Assembly (NCBI GenBank): GCA_014728085.1 | Contig: WJMF01000038.1 | Location: 18,121-82,120, forward strand | From: Candidatus Zhuqueibacterota bacterium | GTDB taxonomy: Bacteria; Zhuqueibacterota; Zhuqueibacteria; Residuimicrobiales; Oceaniaggregativiventaceae | Direction of reading: 5' to 3' | DNA length: 64,000 nt | Shown here: positions 8,185-16,303 of the stretch, piece by piece | Numbering within the stretch: position 1 is the stretch's first letter | Layout: every line of letters starts with the position of its first letter | Made by a program: the position numbers and the translations under genes | The notes under the pieces: model-generated | What the model was told of the DNA's origin: nothing | The model's database searches: none | What the model saw: the letters and a program-made list of their open reading frames with translations, nothing else

Positions 8185-9201
8185 ATGTTACGCAAATCAC
8201 TATTCATTGTTATTATCGGACTCTTATTTGCATGCGGTGGTCAGGATAAATCAGGTGTTACATTAACGCCGGATACACCGGTTTATTCTTTTGCCCGGCA
8301 ATTATCGGAAAAATTACCCTATCTGGATCCGGACGAGAATAATCCACTCATCAAAGCAGATAATTTTACCATCTCCACGGGTGAAGTTATACAGGCAATC
8401 TTTTCGTCCATGGGAAATCGCATTAATCAGTTTGAAAATCTCGATGCCGGCCGTCTGGAACAGATCATCGGACAAAATGCAACTTTACTGGCGGAACGAA
8501 AATTGATTATGGCTCAAGCCGAAAAAGCAGGCTTTACCGTCACCCAGGCGGAGGTTGACAGCGTTATTCAGATGCAGTTCAACCGTGGCGGAGAGGAAAA
8601 TGGTTTTCAACAGTGGTTAAATCAGAATGGACTGAATGAGGACTTTGTCCGCAACGATATCCGCAGGGGATTGATCATCAATCAATTTCTGGAGTCAAAG
8701 CTGGACGAAAAAACAGAGATCACAGAAGCGGATATACAAGAAGCATACGAGGCAGACAAAACCGCTACCGTTCGCCACATTCTTTTCAATACCACGGGCA
8801 AAAGCGATTCCGCCCAACAGGCAATCGAGGACCAGGCACAAGAGGTACTCGAAAAAGCACGGGAAGGTGCTGACTTTGCCGAACTGGCCAAAAAATATTC
8901 AGATGATCCCGGTTCTAAAGAAAAGGGCGGCCTGTATGAAAATTTTGGTCGCGGACGCATGGTTAAAGCTTTCGAAGAAGCCGCCTTTAATCTTCCGATT
9001 GGATCGATTAGCGATCTTGTAGAAACCCAATATGGCTATCATATCATCAAAGTCATTGATCGCGAAAAAGAGGATCGACCTTTGGAAGAAGTGCGAACCC
9101 AGCTGCAGGCGCAGCTCAAACAAGCCAAGGAAAAAGAGGCTTACCAGGCGTATATCGACAGCCTTAAAGAAAAGGCAAATATGGAAGAGGTCGAATTTTA
9201 G
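8185..9201 (+). CDS. Parvulin-type peptidyl-prolyl isomerase lipoprotein (SurA/PrsA-like)
   Basis: A 338-residue exported foldase. Residues 1-17 form a lipoprotein signal ending in FAC17, followed by a flexible linker and a SurA-N-like helical domain (~50-190). A single parvulin domain (~200-300) has 'ATVRHILFNT', 'ADFAELAKKYSDDPGSKEKGG', the 'F' and 'G' core, and 'GYHIIKVIDRE'. A Lys/Gln-rich C-terminal helix follows. It would act in the periplasm, anchored to a membrane, assisting folding of secreted or outer-membrane proteins. Start ATG 8185 has a full AAGGAGG at 8172-8178. TATCTT at 8156-8161 could be part of a promoter, but no clear TTG lies at the right distance. Single-gene unit. Confidence 0.9.
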   Translation: MLRKSLFIVIIGLLFACGGQDKSGVTLTPDTPVYSFARQLSEKLPYLDPDENNPLIKADNFTISTGEVIQAIFSSMGNRINQFENLDAGRLEQIIGQNATLLAERKLIMAQAEKAGFTVTQAEVDSVIQMQFNRGGEENGFQQWLNQNGLNEDFVRNDIRRGLIINQFLESKLDEKTEITEADIQEAYEADKTATVRHILFNTTGKSDSAQQAIEDQAQEVLEKAREGADFAELAKKYSDDPGSKEKGGLYENFGRGRMVKAFEEAAFNLPIGSISDLVETQYGYHIIKVIDREKEDRPLEEVRTQLQAQLKQAKEKEAYQAYIDSLKEKANMEEVEF

Positions 9202-9321
9202 GAATAAAAACGCGTTAGCTTTTCACCCCAAGCTCAATTTCAAAGGTTGTTGCTGATTCTCCGTATACGCGTTCTTTCATGATCCCCGAACCGACTCGAT
9301 ACATCATCACGACCAACCTTG

Positions 9322-9354
9322 TCAACGTCCGGAACCGGTGGTTCCGGACGTTGA
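9322..9354. terminator. Perfect 15-bp stem-loop covering the stop codon of the minus-strand gene
   Basis: Arms 9322-9336 and 9340-9354 are exact reverse complements with a 3-nt loop (GGT). The hairpin sits between convergent genes and includes the TGA stop and last codons of the nucleotidyltransferase gene. No T-run follows on either strand, so it is not a classic intrinsic terminator. It may protect 3' ends or be a REP-like element. Confidence 0.4.
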
Positions 9355-10557
9355 CCGTTTATAAAGCAACGAAAACAGATATTTCAGGTACACCCGCGAA
9401 AGACGGAATATTCGCACGAAAAAATAGAGAAAATGCAACGCTGCGGGCAACGGGATACATTTTCGATCGCGTTCGTTTGGCAGGAAAAATTCCGCAATAA
9501 GCTTGTCGCCGAATCGCTCCCGTGAAATAATGATAAAGAGATAATTCAACAGATTGTCGCTCAGAGCCAATCGTTGTGAAGAGTGGGTAAAAATATTGGA
9601 AAATGCCATTTTTTCGAGTATATATACCGGTCGCGTACGGCATTTTTCCATCACCGGATACGGCACCTCAGCCTGTAACAGATCAAAAGCGAGAGCCAAA
9701 CCGGTCTGCAAAATTCGGTAAATATGATAGCGCTTCGATAACCCGATCAAATGCGACCATTGCTGTGATTCGATGTCCTTAACCATCTCCGAGATGTCGC
9801 AAATCCATTTTAACGACGCAAAAGAGTGCTTGGCGCTGTGCATACAACTGAACAGAAGCAGATGAGAAAGATCAAAATTTTTAAACTTGATTCCGTCTAT
9901 TTCAACCTGCTGAAGATTATCCCAGTGCTCTTCAAGGTGAAAAGCGTGTTTCAGGCGTTTTTGTTTTACCAAATCCCAGTGCAATTCAACCCGGTACTTT
10001 TTTTCGCCATGATAGTATGACCAGTGAACATCATATTTAAAACTGTGAGCGAGTTCCTCGTCCGGTTTCTTCATCAACGTAAAACCATACTCCAGCAAAA
10101 CTTGATGAGCCTCTAAAAAATCATCCTTACATACCAAAATATCCAGATCGCAATACTGCCGGTAAACCGGATCGCCGTAAAATTGCCGTGTGAAAACAGG
10201 GCCTTTATAGGGGATCGCTCTCAGGGATGCTTTCTGCAGGAGCTGAATCAACTCCAGATGCTCTTTGAGTAAAACGGTCGAGGTATAGACGTAAGTATAG
10301 AATCGCAATCTGAGATCCCTGACCCCCGATTGGGGCCACACAGAAGAATCTATGGAATTGATATTTTTGTAAAAAAGCGGGAAAATACCCTGATGTTGTG
10401 CCAGCTGAACCAGAGTCTGCCAATCAATCCGGTTATTGAGTAGCGAAGATATGCTTTGACGTTGTTTATCGCTCAATCGGCTATGTGCTGATGCCAGCAA
10501 CATGCGGATTTCGGGATTAAAATCAAATGACGGTTTTCTCTTTATAAGGTTAATCAT
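9322..10557 (-). CDS. Nucleotidyltransferase-fold family protein (NTP_transf_5 type)
   Basis: A 411-residue protein. The central part matches the uncharacterised nucleotidyltransferase family PF14907: 'LRAIPYKGPVFTRQFYGDP' followed by 'YRQYCDLDILVCKDDFLEA', where the two Asp of DLDILV are the expected metal ligands; then 'KKYRVELHWDLV' and 'LLLFSCMHSAKHSF' with the family's His residues. Members occur beside polysaccharide and peptide-modification genes, but their substrate is unknown. The last residues (KRSTSGTTGSGR) are encoded by the hairpin at 9322-9354. Start ATG 10557 has only a weak ribosome site; it follows the DUF1080 gene by 71 bp and may be co-transcribed. Family call good, function open. 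Confidence 0.75.
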   Translation of the reverse strand: MINLIKRKPSFDFNPEIRMLLASAHSRLSDKQRQSISSLLNNRIDWQTLVQLAQHQGIFPLFYKNINSIDSSVWPQSGVRDLRLRFYTYVYTSTVLLKEHLELIQLLQKASLRAIPYKGPVFTRQFYGDPVYRQYCDLDILVCKDDFLEAHQVLLEYGFTLMKKPDEELAHSFKYDVHWSYYHGEKKYRVELHWDLVKQKRLKHAFHLEEHWDNLQQVEIDGIKFKNFDLSHLLLFSCMHSAKHSFASLKWICDISEMVKDIESQQWSHLIGLSKRYHIYRILQTGLALAFDLLQAEVPYPVMEKCRTRPVYILEKMAFSNIFTHSSQRLALSDNLLNYLFIIISRERFGDKLIAEFFLPNERDRKCIPLPAALHFLYFFVRIFRLSRVYLKYLFSLLYKRSTSGTTGSGR

Positions 10558-10628
10558 AGAGACGATTCTCTGCGCAAAAGCAATTTTTATTGTTTTTGGA
10601 TAAATTCATTTGCTCCGACCCGGCTGTA

Positions 10629-11384
10629 TCAGAGTTCCCGGATCCAGATATTGCGATAGCTTACCGGATCGCCGTGATCCTGTAGCATCAAGGGTTCCCG
10701 GTCGCTGTGAGGTTTATATTCGGGCTCTCCCTTATAAACAGTGGAACCCCTGAGCTCTGAATGGTTTTGAATCAATACACCGTTATGCAACACGGTCATA
10801 ACCGCCGGAGAAACAACCTTGCCACCGGCATCAAAGCGGGGCGCCGTATAGATAATATCAAAAGTTTGCCATTCTCCGGGTTTTCGGCATGCATTGACCA
10901 AAGGGATATATTGTTTGTAAATACTTCCTGCCTGGCCGTTGGAATAGGTGCGGTTTTCATAAGAATCGAGAACCTGCAATTCATAACGGTTTTGCAGAAA
11001 GATGCCGCTATTTCCGCGACCCTGTCCGTTTCCTGAAATATTTGCCGGTGTACGCCACTCTACATGCAACTGGCAATCTCCGAATCCCTGCCGGGTATAG
11101 ATAGAGCCTGTCTCGTCTACCACCGTCATGGCACCATCTTTCAACTCCCATTTGACCGGCTCGCCATCTTTATGCTGCCAGTGAGAGAAATCCTTGCCAT
11201 CGAACAGGATAATGGCATCGGAGGGCGGTGCGGTGAGTTTTCCCGGTATAACCACAACCGGTTCGGGTTGCCAAACCTCGGTCGCTTTGGGATCCGGCCC
11301 CTGATCATCCTGTGCGCAATGGGTCACAAAAATTCCCCCCAACAATAACAGTGACCATTGCAGCAAAATCGGTTTTCGTCTCAT
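10629..11384 (-). CDS. DUF1080 (3-keto-disaccharide hydrolase-like) lipoprotein
   Basis: A 251-residue exported protein. The signal peptide ends in the lipobox-like FVTHC, followed by an acidic linker and a concanavalin-like sandwich: '[19 protein letters not shown]', '[20 protein letters not shown]', '[13 protein letters not shown]', '[20 protein letters not shown]', and '[16 protein letters not shown]'. These are the standard DUF1080 landmarks. Members act on glycosides or keto-sugars outside the cytoplasm. Start ATG 11384 has AAGGAG. It is divergent from a secreted protein gene, and related sugar-handling functions (permease, Tat-exported dehydrogenases, sulfatase relic) are scattered in the window. 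Confidence 0.88.
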   Translation of the reverse strand: MRRKPILLQWSLLLLGGIFVTHCAQDDQGPDPKATEVWQPEPVVVIPGKLTAPPSDAIILFDGKDFSHWQHKDGEPVKWELKDGAMTVVDETGSIYTRQGFGDCQLHVEWRTPANISGNGQGRGNSGIFLQNRYELQVLDSYENRTYSNGQAGSIYKQYIPLVNACRKPGEWQTFDIIYTAPRFDAGGKVVSPAVMTVLHNGVLIQNHSELRGSTVYKGEPEYKPHSDREPLMLQDHGDPVSYRNIWIREL

Positions 11385-11515
11385 TTCATTCTCCTTTCTC
11401 ACGCTCATCGATTCTCTTTTTCCGCTTTCATTATGATTTATAGTAACCATACAAGAGAAAAAAAGCAATGTAAAAAAGCGAACAGGCGGAATTTATAAAA
11501 GGAAAATTAAAAAAA

Positions 11516-11531
11516 TGGCATCTTTATTGCT
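11516..11531 (+). promoter_or_regulatory. Sigma-54 (-24/-12) promoter of the secreted protein gene
   Basis: TGGCAT-N5-TTGCT with GG at 11517-11518 and GC at 11529-11530, exactly 10 bp apart as sigma-54 RNA polymerase requires. Two other sites here (36046-36061 and 15658-15673 on the minus strand) have the same YGGCAT-N5-TTGCW form. It would give a leader of about 150 nt before ATG 11695. The remaining intergenic sequence (11385-11694) shows no gene; TGACA-GT-TGTCC at 11641-11652 is a possible regulator site. Confidence 0.7.
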
Positions 11532-11694
11532 ACTTTTACACAAAGTGCAAGCACCGACATTTTGCTGTATATTTTATAATGTATTTTAACGACTTGGCCC
11601 GTCAAAAATATTGTGCCGGTGGAATATTGTAACAAAATCATGACAGTTGTCCCATTATATTGTAAAAAAAAGGCCATTACAAAGGGAGGATAAA

Positions 11695-12567
11695 ATGAAA
11701 CGAATCGGAACGACTTTTCTTGTTTTGCTGGTCACATATACCCTCACCACGGCACAACTAATTATCAAGGATGAGGCAGGTAATGTGGTGATGCAAATCG
11801 ACAACAATGCAAACATGGTTGTCGGTTCTGCGACCAAAAGCGGTAAATTGACCACCAATACCCTCACCATACTAGACGGTGCCGGAGACGGTTTGGTGTT
11901 AAAATCGAATGCACTGGGATTGGCCGGCTGGGATACGGATAACGTGGACGACGCCGATGCGAATCCAAACAACGAACGGCAACGATTGTCCTATGAGGTA
12001 GAATCCGGAAGATTGACCATCAATAACGGTGGTGCAACGAGTGGAAACTATGTCGATATTCCGAAGAATATCTATGAATTCGCCATCGGCGGCATGCAAA
12101 GCATTTCTGTTCTTTTTAGCGGAGAAACAGTTAATGAGGTTTGGTATAAACAGGGAAATGCCGAAGGATGGGCGGCACCGAGTTCGGGACAAGGCTGGTC
12201 GCTGGCTAGCGAAGGTGCTGAATATACTGTCGCCACCTCTCAATATGGTTCAAGCGACGCAATTGGTATTATCGCCAGACCAGCGCTTTCCGGCATCAGC
12301 GGCGATCCTGAAATAAGACTGCTTCAAATGCGAGTAGGCGGCGTCATTCCTGCTACGGAGGAATGGGGAACGTATTATATTGCGAATTCGGCATTAGCGC
12401 TTGAAAAGCAAATCGGAGACAACGGACCCGGAGACACAATACCCGAAACCAGCGGTCTGATTCTCCTGGAAAACAACCAAAATTTCTTCGCCATGTCGCA
12501 GTATCAGGGCAATGCAAACCGTCAATTATCCCATATCGTAATCACCATATTTTTCGGCGTTCGCTAG
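11695..12567 (+). CDS. Secreted protein with tail-fibre-like N-terminus, function unknown
   Basis: A 290-residue exported protein. The signal peptide ends around TTAQ, followed by 'QLIIKDEAGNVVMQIDNNAN' and 'GKLTTNTLTILDGAGDGLVL'. This opening resembles that of the protein at 36233-37393 (QLxxKxxxGxxVMxxDxN...GKLTxxTL) and the repeat-bearing N-termini of phage-tail-fibre-like surface proteins in FCB bacteria. The rest is beta-rich, ends without a sorting domain, and I do not recognise it. ATG 11695 has an excellent AGGGAGGA. Expression from a sigma-54 promoter implies an activator and a condition-dependent role. A strong terminator follows. Confidence 0.75.
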   Translation: MKRIGTTFLVLLVTYTLTTAQLIIKDEAGNVVMQIDNNANMVVGSATKSGKLTTNTLTILDGAGDGLVLKSNALGLAGWDTDNVDDADANPNNERQRLSYEVESGRLTINNGGATSGNYVDIPKNIYEFAIGGMQSISVLFSGETVNEVWYKQGNAEGWAAPSSGQGWSLASEGAEYTVATSQYGSSDAIGIIARPALSGISGDPEIRLLQMRVGGVIPATEEWGTYYIANSALALEKQIGDNGPGDTIPETSGLILLENNQNFFAMSQYQGNANRQLSHIVITIFFGVR

Positions 12568-12602
12568 ACCATCATACCGGTAAAAGCAACAGGCTAACGA
12601 AA

Positions 12603-12650
12603 GACTCTTCACTCACCTCCTGAAAGAAGAGTCGGGAGGTGAGTTTTTTC
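12603..12650 (+). terminator. Intrinsic terminator with overlapping alternative hairpin
   Basis: Terminator stem CTCACCTCC (12612-12620) with GGAGGTGAG (12635-12643), extended by an A-T pair and followed by TTTTTTC. A second stem, GACTCTTC (12603-12610) with GAAGAGTC (12626-12633), interleaves with it, so the two either exclude each other or form a pseudoknot. It ends the secreted protein gene. The rest of the gap to 12890 is AT-rich with no gene I can support. Confidence 0.7.
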
Positions 12651-12890
12651 TTTTTGTTTTCCACGTTCATCCCTCCCGGGTTAAAAGGCTTCAATTGGGT
12701 CTCACTTCGGGCTTGCTTATTACAACACAAATCCTTGGATAAAGCTGAAATGATAAAATAAAAACTTTATTTATTTAGAGTGATTTTCTATATTCAAACA
12801 ATAATATCATGTGTGCGGGCAGGAATGATTCAGACCTCATCATCTCCGCCTTGATGGAAAAAGAGAATTCTGTTAAAAAAGGAGGCGATC

Positions 12891-14123
12891 GTGAAAAGCA
12901 AAATCTATACGCAACTCAGCGTCATGATGTTCCTCGAGTTTTTTATCTGGGGGTCCTGGTTCGTCACCCTGGGCACATATCTCAATTCACTCAACTTTAG
13001 CGGTGCCATGGTCGGTTACACCTATCTCATGAACAACATTGCGGCCATCATCTCACCCTTTTTTGTCGGTATGATTGCTGACCGCTACTTTTCATCACAA
13101 AAAGTGATGGCAGTTTTGCATTTGCTCGGTGGCGTGGTGCTTTTTTTTGTTGCCGATATTGTTACCGCCGGATCACTCATTTTCGGACTATTGATTTATA
13201 ACGTCCTCTACATGCCGACCATTGCCCTGGCAAATACAGTATCCTTCCAACAAATGGAAAATCCGGACGCCCAGTTTCCGCGCGTGCGCGTCTGGGGAAC
13301 CCTCGGCTGGATCATTGCCGGGCTGGCCATCAGCCTGGTTCTGGCCAGATATTACACCAATGTCGAAGCCACCGCAATTCCATTAAAAATGGGGGCCATA
13401 GCCTCCCTGATCCTCGGCATATACTGCTTTTCATTGCCGGATACCCCTCCGAAAAACATCGGACAGGATATCACCATCGGAGATGTCCTGGGCGTCAAAG
13501 CACTCCGGCTTTTAAAAAACAAAAACTTTTTGGTATTCGTGCTCGCATCGCTGATGATCTGTATTCCGCTCGCCTTTTATTACAATTTTACCAACATGTT
13601 TCTCAACGAGCTTGGAATGAAAGGAACGGCCGGAAAGCAGAGCATGGGACAAATGTCGGAAGTCATCTTTATGTTGCTGATGCCCTGGTTTTTTGTACGC
13701 CTGGGTGTTAAAAGAATGCTGCTCGTAGGTATGTTGAGCTGGGTGCTGCGCTATATCCTGTTTGCTCACGGTAACCTCGGCGCATCGATCTGGATGCTCT
13801 ATCTCGGTATTTTGCTGCACGGCATCTGTTACGATTTTTTCTTTGTTACCGGCATGATCTATGTCGACAAAAAAGCGGGAACAGAAATCCGGGCGCAGGC
13901 GCAGGGATTTATCTCGCTGGTAACCTATGGCGTCGGTATTGGACTGGGATCGGTAATATCAGGCCAGATTGTCGATTACCTGACATCCTCAGGTGTGAAA
14001 AACTGGACCAGCATCTGGTGGGTACCGGCAATATTCGCACTCCTGGTCTCCATTCTCTTTGCCCTGCTCTTTACAGATGATCGTGTTGACAAGGCAAAAA
14101 AAGAGGATATCAAAACCATTTGA
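12891..14123 (+). CDS. Nucleoside permease-like major facilitator (NupG/NHS family)
   Basis: A 410-residue protein with about 12 membrane helices. The start 'QLSVMMFLEFFIWGSWFVTLGTY', then 'ISPFFVGMIADRYFSSQKV', 'PRVRVWGTLGWIIAG' and 'RAQAQGFISLVTYGVGIGLGSVISG' are characteristic of the nucleoside:H+ symporter branch of the MFS, which in FCB and Planctomycetes is often found with sugar-catabolism genes. It would import nucleosides or related glycosides across the inner membrane. The start is GTG 12891 after AAAGGAGG. It is a single-gene unit and ends at the bidirectional terminator shared with the Hsp20 operon. Confidence 0.85.
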   Translation: MKSKIYTQLSVMMFLEFFIWGSWFVTLGTYLNSLNFSGAMVGYTYLMNNIAAIISPFFVGMIADRYFSSQKVMAVLHLLGGVVLFFVADIVTAGSLIFGLLIYNVLYMPTIALANTVSFQQMENPDAQFPRVRVWGTLGWIIAGLAISLVLARYYTNVEATAIPLKMGAIASLILGIYCFSLPDTPPKNIGQDITIGDVLGVKALRLLKNKNFLVFVLASLMICIPLAFYYNFTNMFLNELGMKGTAGKQSMGQMSEVIFMLLMPWFFVRLGVKRMLLVGMLSWVLRYILFAHGNLGASIWMLYLGILLHGICYDFFFVTGMIYVDKKAGTEIRAQAQGFISLVTYGVGIGLGSVISGQIVDYLTSSGVKNWTSIWWVPAIFALLVSILFALLFTDDRVDKAKKEDIKTI

Positions 14124-14191
14124 GGGTGAAAGCACCCCTTCATTCAAATTCACCCCCCATGAATTATACATCCGTTCATTTGGTCATAAAA

Positions 14192-14216
14192 AAAAGGCGG
14201 CGAATTGCCGCCTTTT
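14192..14216. terminator. Bidirectional intrinsic terminator
   Basis: AAAAGGCGGC-GAATT-GCCGCCTTTT: a GC-rich 6-bp core flanked by A and T runs, so it works on both strands. It separates the plus-strand permease from the minus-strand Hsp20 genes, which converge here. Confidence 0.88.
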
Positions 14217-14233
14217 CCGGTCAGGCACTTGCA

Positions 14234-14734
14234 TTAAGCGGATTTTATTTCAATATGCTTTCTGTTTTCCAGAGCTCGTCCTGTTTTGGGCAATTTGACA
14301 TAGAGTACACCTTTTTTAAACTCTGCCGAGACCTTTTCCGTATCGATTTCTTCGGTAAACGGAATCTCACGGCGAAAACGGCCGAAATGGCGTTCAACCC
14401 GGTGATAATTGTCCTTCTTTTCTTCTTTTTCCTCTTTCTTCTCGCCGGAAATAATCAACCGGTCCTGCGCAAGCTCTAAATCTATATCGTTTTCTTCGAG
14501 ACCGGGGAGTTCCGCTTCCAGAACAAACTCCTTGTCGGTTTCTTTAATATCCAGACACGGTGTAAATCCTTCGCACCGTTCATTAAACGGTGTTACCGAA
14601 CCGCCTCTGAAAAAATCATCGAAGAGCTGGTTCATCTCGCGCTGCAAGCGCTGAAAGGGGCTCGCCCACTCCTCAGAACTTAAAGAGCCCTCTTTACGGC
14701 CCCGCATTGTAGGAATCAAATCACGAATGGGCAT
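14234..14734 (-). CDS. Hsp20/alpha-crystallin small heat-shock protein (third of three)
   Basis: A 166-residue chaperone. The N-terminal arm contains 'SPFQRLQREMNQLFDDFFRG', followed by the alpha-crystallin domain: 'CLDIKETDKEFVLEAELPGL', 'DRLIISGEKKEEKEEKKDNY', 'HRVERHFGRFRREIPF' and the conserved 'AEFKKGVLYVKLPK' (GxLxxxxPK). Small heat-shock proteins hold unfolding proteins in oligomers without ATP. ATG 14734 has AAAGGAGGG. It is the last gene of a three-gene cluster with short gaps (30 and 20 bp), so all three are probably made from the sigma-54 promoter at 15658-15673. Confidence 0.95.
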   Translation of the reverse strand: MPIRDLIPTMRGRKEGSLSSEEWASPFQRLQREMNQLFDDFFRGGSVTPFNERCEGFTPCLDIKETDKEFVLEAELPGLEENDIDLELAQDRLIISGEKKEEKEEKKDNYHRVERHFGRFRREIPFTEEIDTEKVSAEFKKGVLYVKLPKTGRALENRKHIEIKSA

Positions 14735-14764
14735 AACTTATCCCTCCTTTCATTTATATAAGAG

Positions 14765-15169
14765 CTATTCCAAATTAACCTTGATCTTTTTGGGCTTGGC
14801 CGGTTCGGTCTTGGCAAAGATAATCTTTAAAACGCCATCCGTAACCCTGGCATTGACTTTACTCTGATCGATGTTATCGGATAAATTAAAGGATCTGAAA
14901 TAATCACCGGTACCATATTCAGACCAAACAAGCTCATACCCTTCCGGGGTCTTGCTCTCTATGCTACCCTCGATGGTCAGTACGTCATTTTCAAGGGTGA
15001 TATCCACGTTTTTCTGTTCAACTCCCGGCATATCTGCGAGCAAAACCACCTCGTCATCGGTCTCATAGATATCTACCGGTGGCACAAACACATTTTGCGA
15101 CCGGGATCGTTCCGTGGTTTGCATCTGATCGCTCTGTGTTTTCTCTATATTCGTTTGTTTATCAGCCAT
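14765..15169 (-). CDS. Hsp20/alpha-crystallin small heat-shock protein (second of three)
   Basis: A 134-residue Hsp20 with a short polar N-terminus (MADKQTNIEKTQSDQMQTTE) lacking the hydrophobic arm of its neighbours. The crystallin domain has 'PVDIYETDDEVVLLADMPGV', 'NDVLTIEGSIE', 'YFRSFNLSDNIDQSKVNARV' and 'DGVLKIIFAKTEPAKPKKI'. The usual GxLxLxLPK is altered to GVLKIIFAK. The missing arm suggests different oligomerisation or client binding from the other two, as is seen when paired small heat-shock proteins divide roles. GAGGAGG precedes ATG 15169. Middle gene of the operon. Confidence 0.94.
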   Translation of the reverse strand: MADKQTNIEKTQSDQMQTTERSRSQNVFVPPVDIYETDDEVVLLADMPGVEQKNVDITLENDVLTIEGSIESKTPEGYELVWSEYGTGDYFRSFNLSDNIDQSKVNARVTDGVLKIIFAKTEPAKPKKIKVNLE

Positions 15170-15189
15170 TTTTTACACCTCCTCATTCA

Positions 15190-15606
15190 TTATGTACTTT
15201 TAATTTCAATTTTTCGTGGTTTATCCGCTTCGGCGCGAGGAAGGGTTATACTTAAAATACCATTATCGAAACTCGCCTTTACCTTATCCACCTCAACGGG
15301 AAATGGCAGCTCAAACGAACGCTCAAATTCACCGCTCATACGCTCCTGACGATGCCAGGTCGCCTTTTCTCCGTCGATCTCGCGTTTGCCCTTGAGCATA
15401 ACCGTTTTGTCCAGAATAGAAATATCGATATCCTTGCTGCTGAATCCGGGAAGTTCCGCTGTCACAACAGCCGAACGGTCATTGGTCCACATATTGACAG
15501 CAGGATAGCGAAATCTATCCGACCGGTAAGAATCATCAAACAACTGATTCATCTCTCTCTGTATACGGTCCATTACACTCCAGGGTGAATATGTTCTGAT
15601 TAACAT
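15190..15606 (-). CDS. Hsp20/alpha-crystallin small heat-shock protein (first of three)
   Basis: A 138-residue Hsp20 opening with 'MLIRTYSPWSVMDRIQREMN', the classic class A start, then 'YPAVNMWTNDRSAVVTAELP', 'DKTVMLKGKREIDGEKATWH', 'RQERMSGEFERSFELPFPVE' and 'ASFDNGILSITLPRAEADKP'. All landmarks of the family are intact. It is the first gene of the cluster, about 40 nt downstream of the predicted sigma-54 transcription start, with AAGGGAGG before the ATG. Sigma-54 control of Hsp20 genes is unusual compared with sigma-32 or HrcA control. Confidence 0.95.
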   Translation of the reverse strand: MLIRTYSPWSVMDRIQREMNQLFDDSYRSDRFRYPAVNMWTNDRSAVVTAELPGFSSKDIDISILDKTVMLKGKREIDGEKATWHRQERMSGEFERSFELPFPVEVDKVKASFDNGILSITLPRAEADKPRKIEIKST

Positions 15607-15657
15607 GATGACAACCTCCCTTCAAGGTTACTTTTTCTTAATTTCACCTTAATTATT

Positions 15658-15673
15658 TGCAAGCATTATGCCA
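15658..15673 (-). promoter_or_regulatory. Sigma-54 (-24/-12) promoter of the Hsp20 operon
   Basis: On the minus strand TGGCAT-N5-TTGCA (15673 down to 15658), with GG and GC exactly 10 bp apart and the best fit to consensus of the sites in this window. It lies about 50 bp before ATG 15606. Upstream of it (15740-15760, plus-strand view) are two TGACA copies in tandem, a possible activator site. Confidence 0.72.
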
Positions 15674-15789
15674 AAACAATCAGGGAAATTAAAACTATTT
15701 AAAAACAAAACCTTAAAGCCTGGTCGCGCCATCAATAACAATATGACAAAATGACAGAAGGTGGGGAATAATAACAATTGCTTGCCAAT

Positions 15790-15963
15790 ATGACAGATAG
15801 CTGGCGCTATCTTTATACCTTGATTGGGATCGTTGCAATACCATTCGGTATTTCACAGCATCTTTCTGTTAAAATGAGGTTCGGTAAGAATGAAGGCTTG
15901 ATCTTTGTGACGGGCACAATTTTCATCTGGTTGATCAGCTATAAAACCGCTGAAAATGAATAA
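15790..15963 (+). CDS. Small two-helix membrane protein, unrecognised
   Basis: A 57-codon frame from ATG 15790 with two hydrophobic stretches ('LYTLIGIVAIPFGI' and 'GLIFVTGTIFIWLISY'). I recognise no family. It ends three bases before the start of a broken amino-acid permease gene and may have belonged to the same unit, or be a relic itself. There is no convincing ribosome site. Low confidence that it is expressed. Confidence 0.3.
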   Translation: MTDSWRYLYTLIGIVAIPFGISQHLSVKMRFGKNEGLIFVTGTIFIWLISYKTAENE

Positions 15964-15966
15964 AAT

Positions 15967-16303
15967 ATGAACAATTCCAGAAATCATCTACAGCGAAAGC
16001 TCGGCCTCTTTCCGGTTACCAATATTGTCATTGCCAATATGATCGGCGCCGGTATTTTTACCATCACCGGCCTGTTGATGGCCGATTTGCACAATCCCCT
16101 TCTCATGCTTTTCTTGTAGCTGCCGGGCGGGGTTATCGCCCCGGGCGGCGCCCTTTGCTATGGCACCCCGGGCGCTGTGATGCCGAAGGCCGGCGGGAAG
16201 TATATCTTTCTCTTCAAATTGTACCATCCCCTGCTCGGTTTTCTCAGCGGCTGGGTCTCCTTTATCGTTGGCTTTTCAGCTCCGATTGCCGCCGCTGCAA
16301 TTG
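15967..16303 (+). pseudogene. Amino-acid permease (APC family) 5' relic with internal stop
   Basis: From ATG 15967 the frame reads as the start of an APC-family permease: 'LGLFPVTNIVIANMIGAGIF' (helix 1 with the unwound GAG motif), 'TGLLMADLHNPLLMLF', then after an in-frame TAG at 16117-16119 'LPGGVIAPGGALCYG', 'GAVMPKAGGKYIFLFKLYHP', 'LLGFLSGWVSFIVGFSAPIA'. The TAG sits where family members have Trp (TGG to TAG). Similarity stops near 16303, where the end of the OmpR-type regulator begins on the other strand. About 110 codons of a roughly 450-codon gene remain. Clear pseudogene. Confidence 0.8.
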
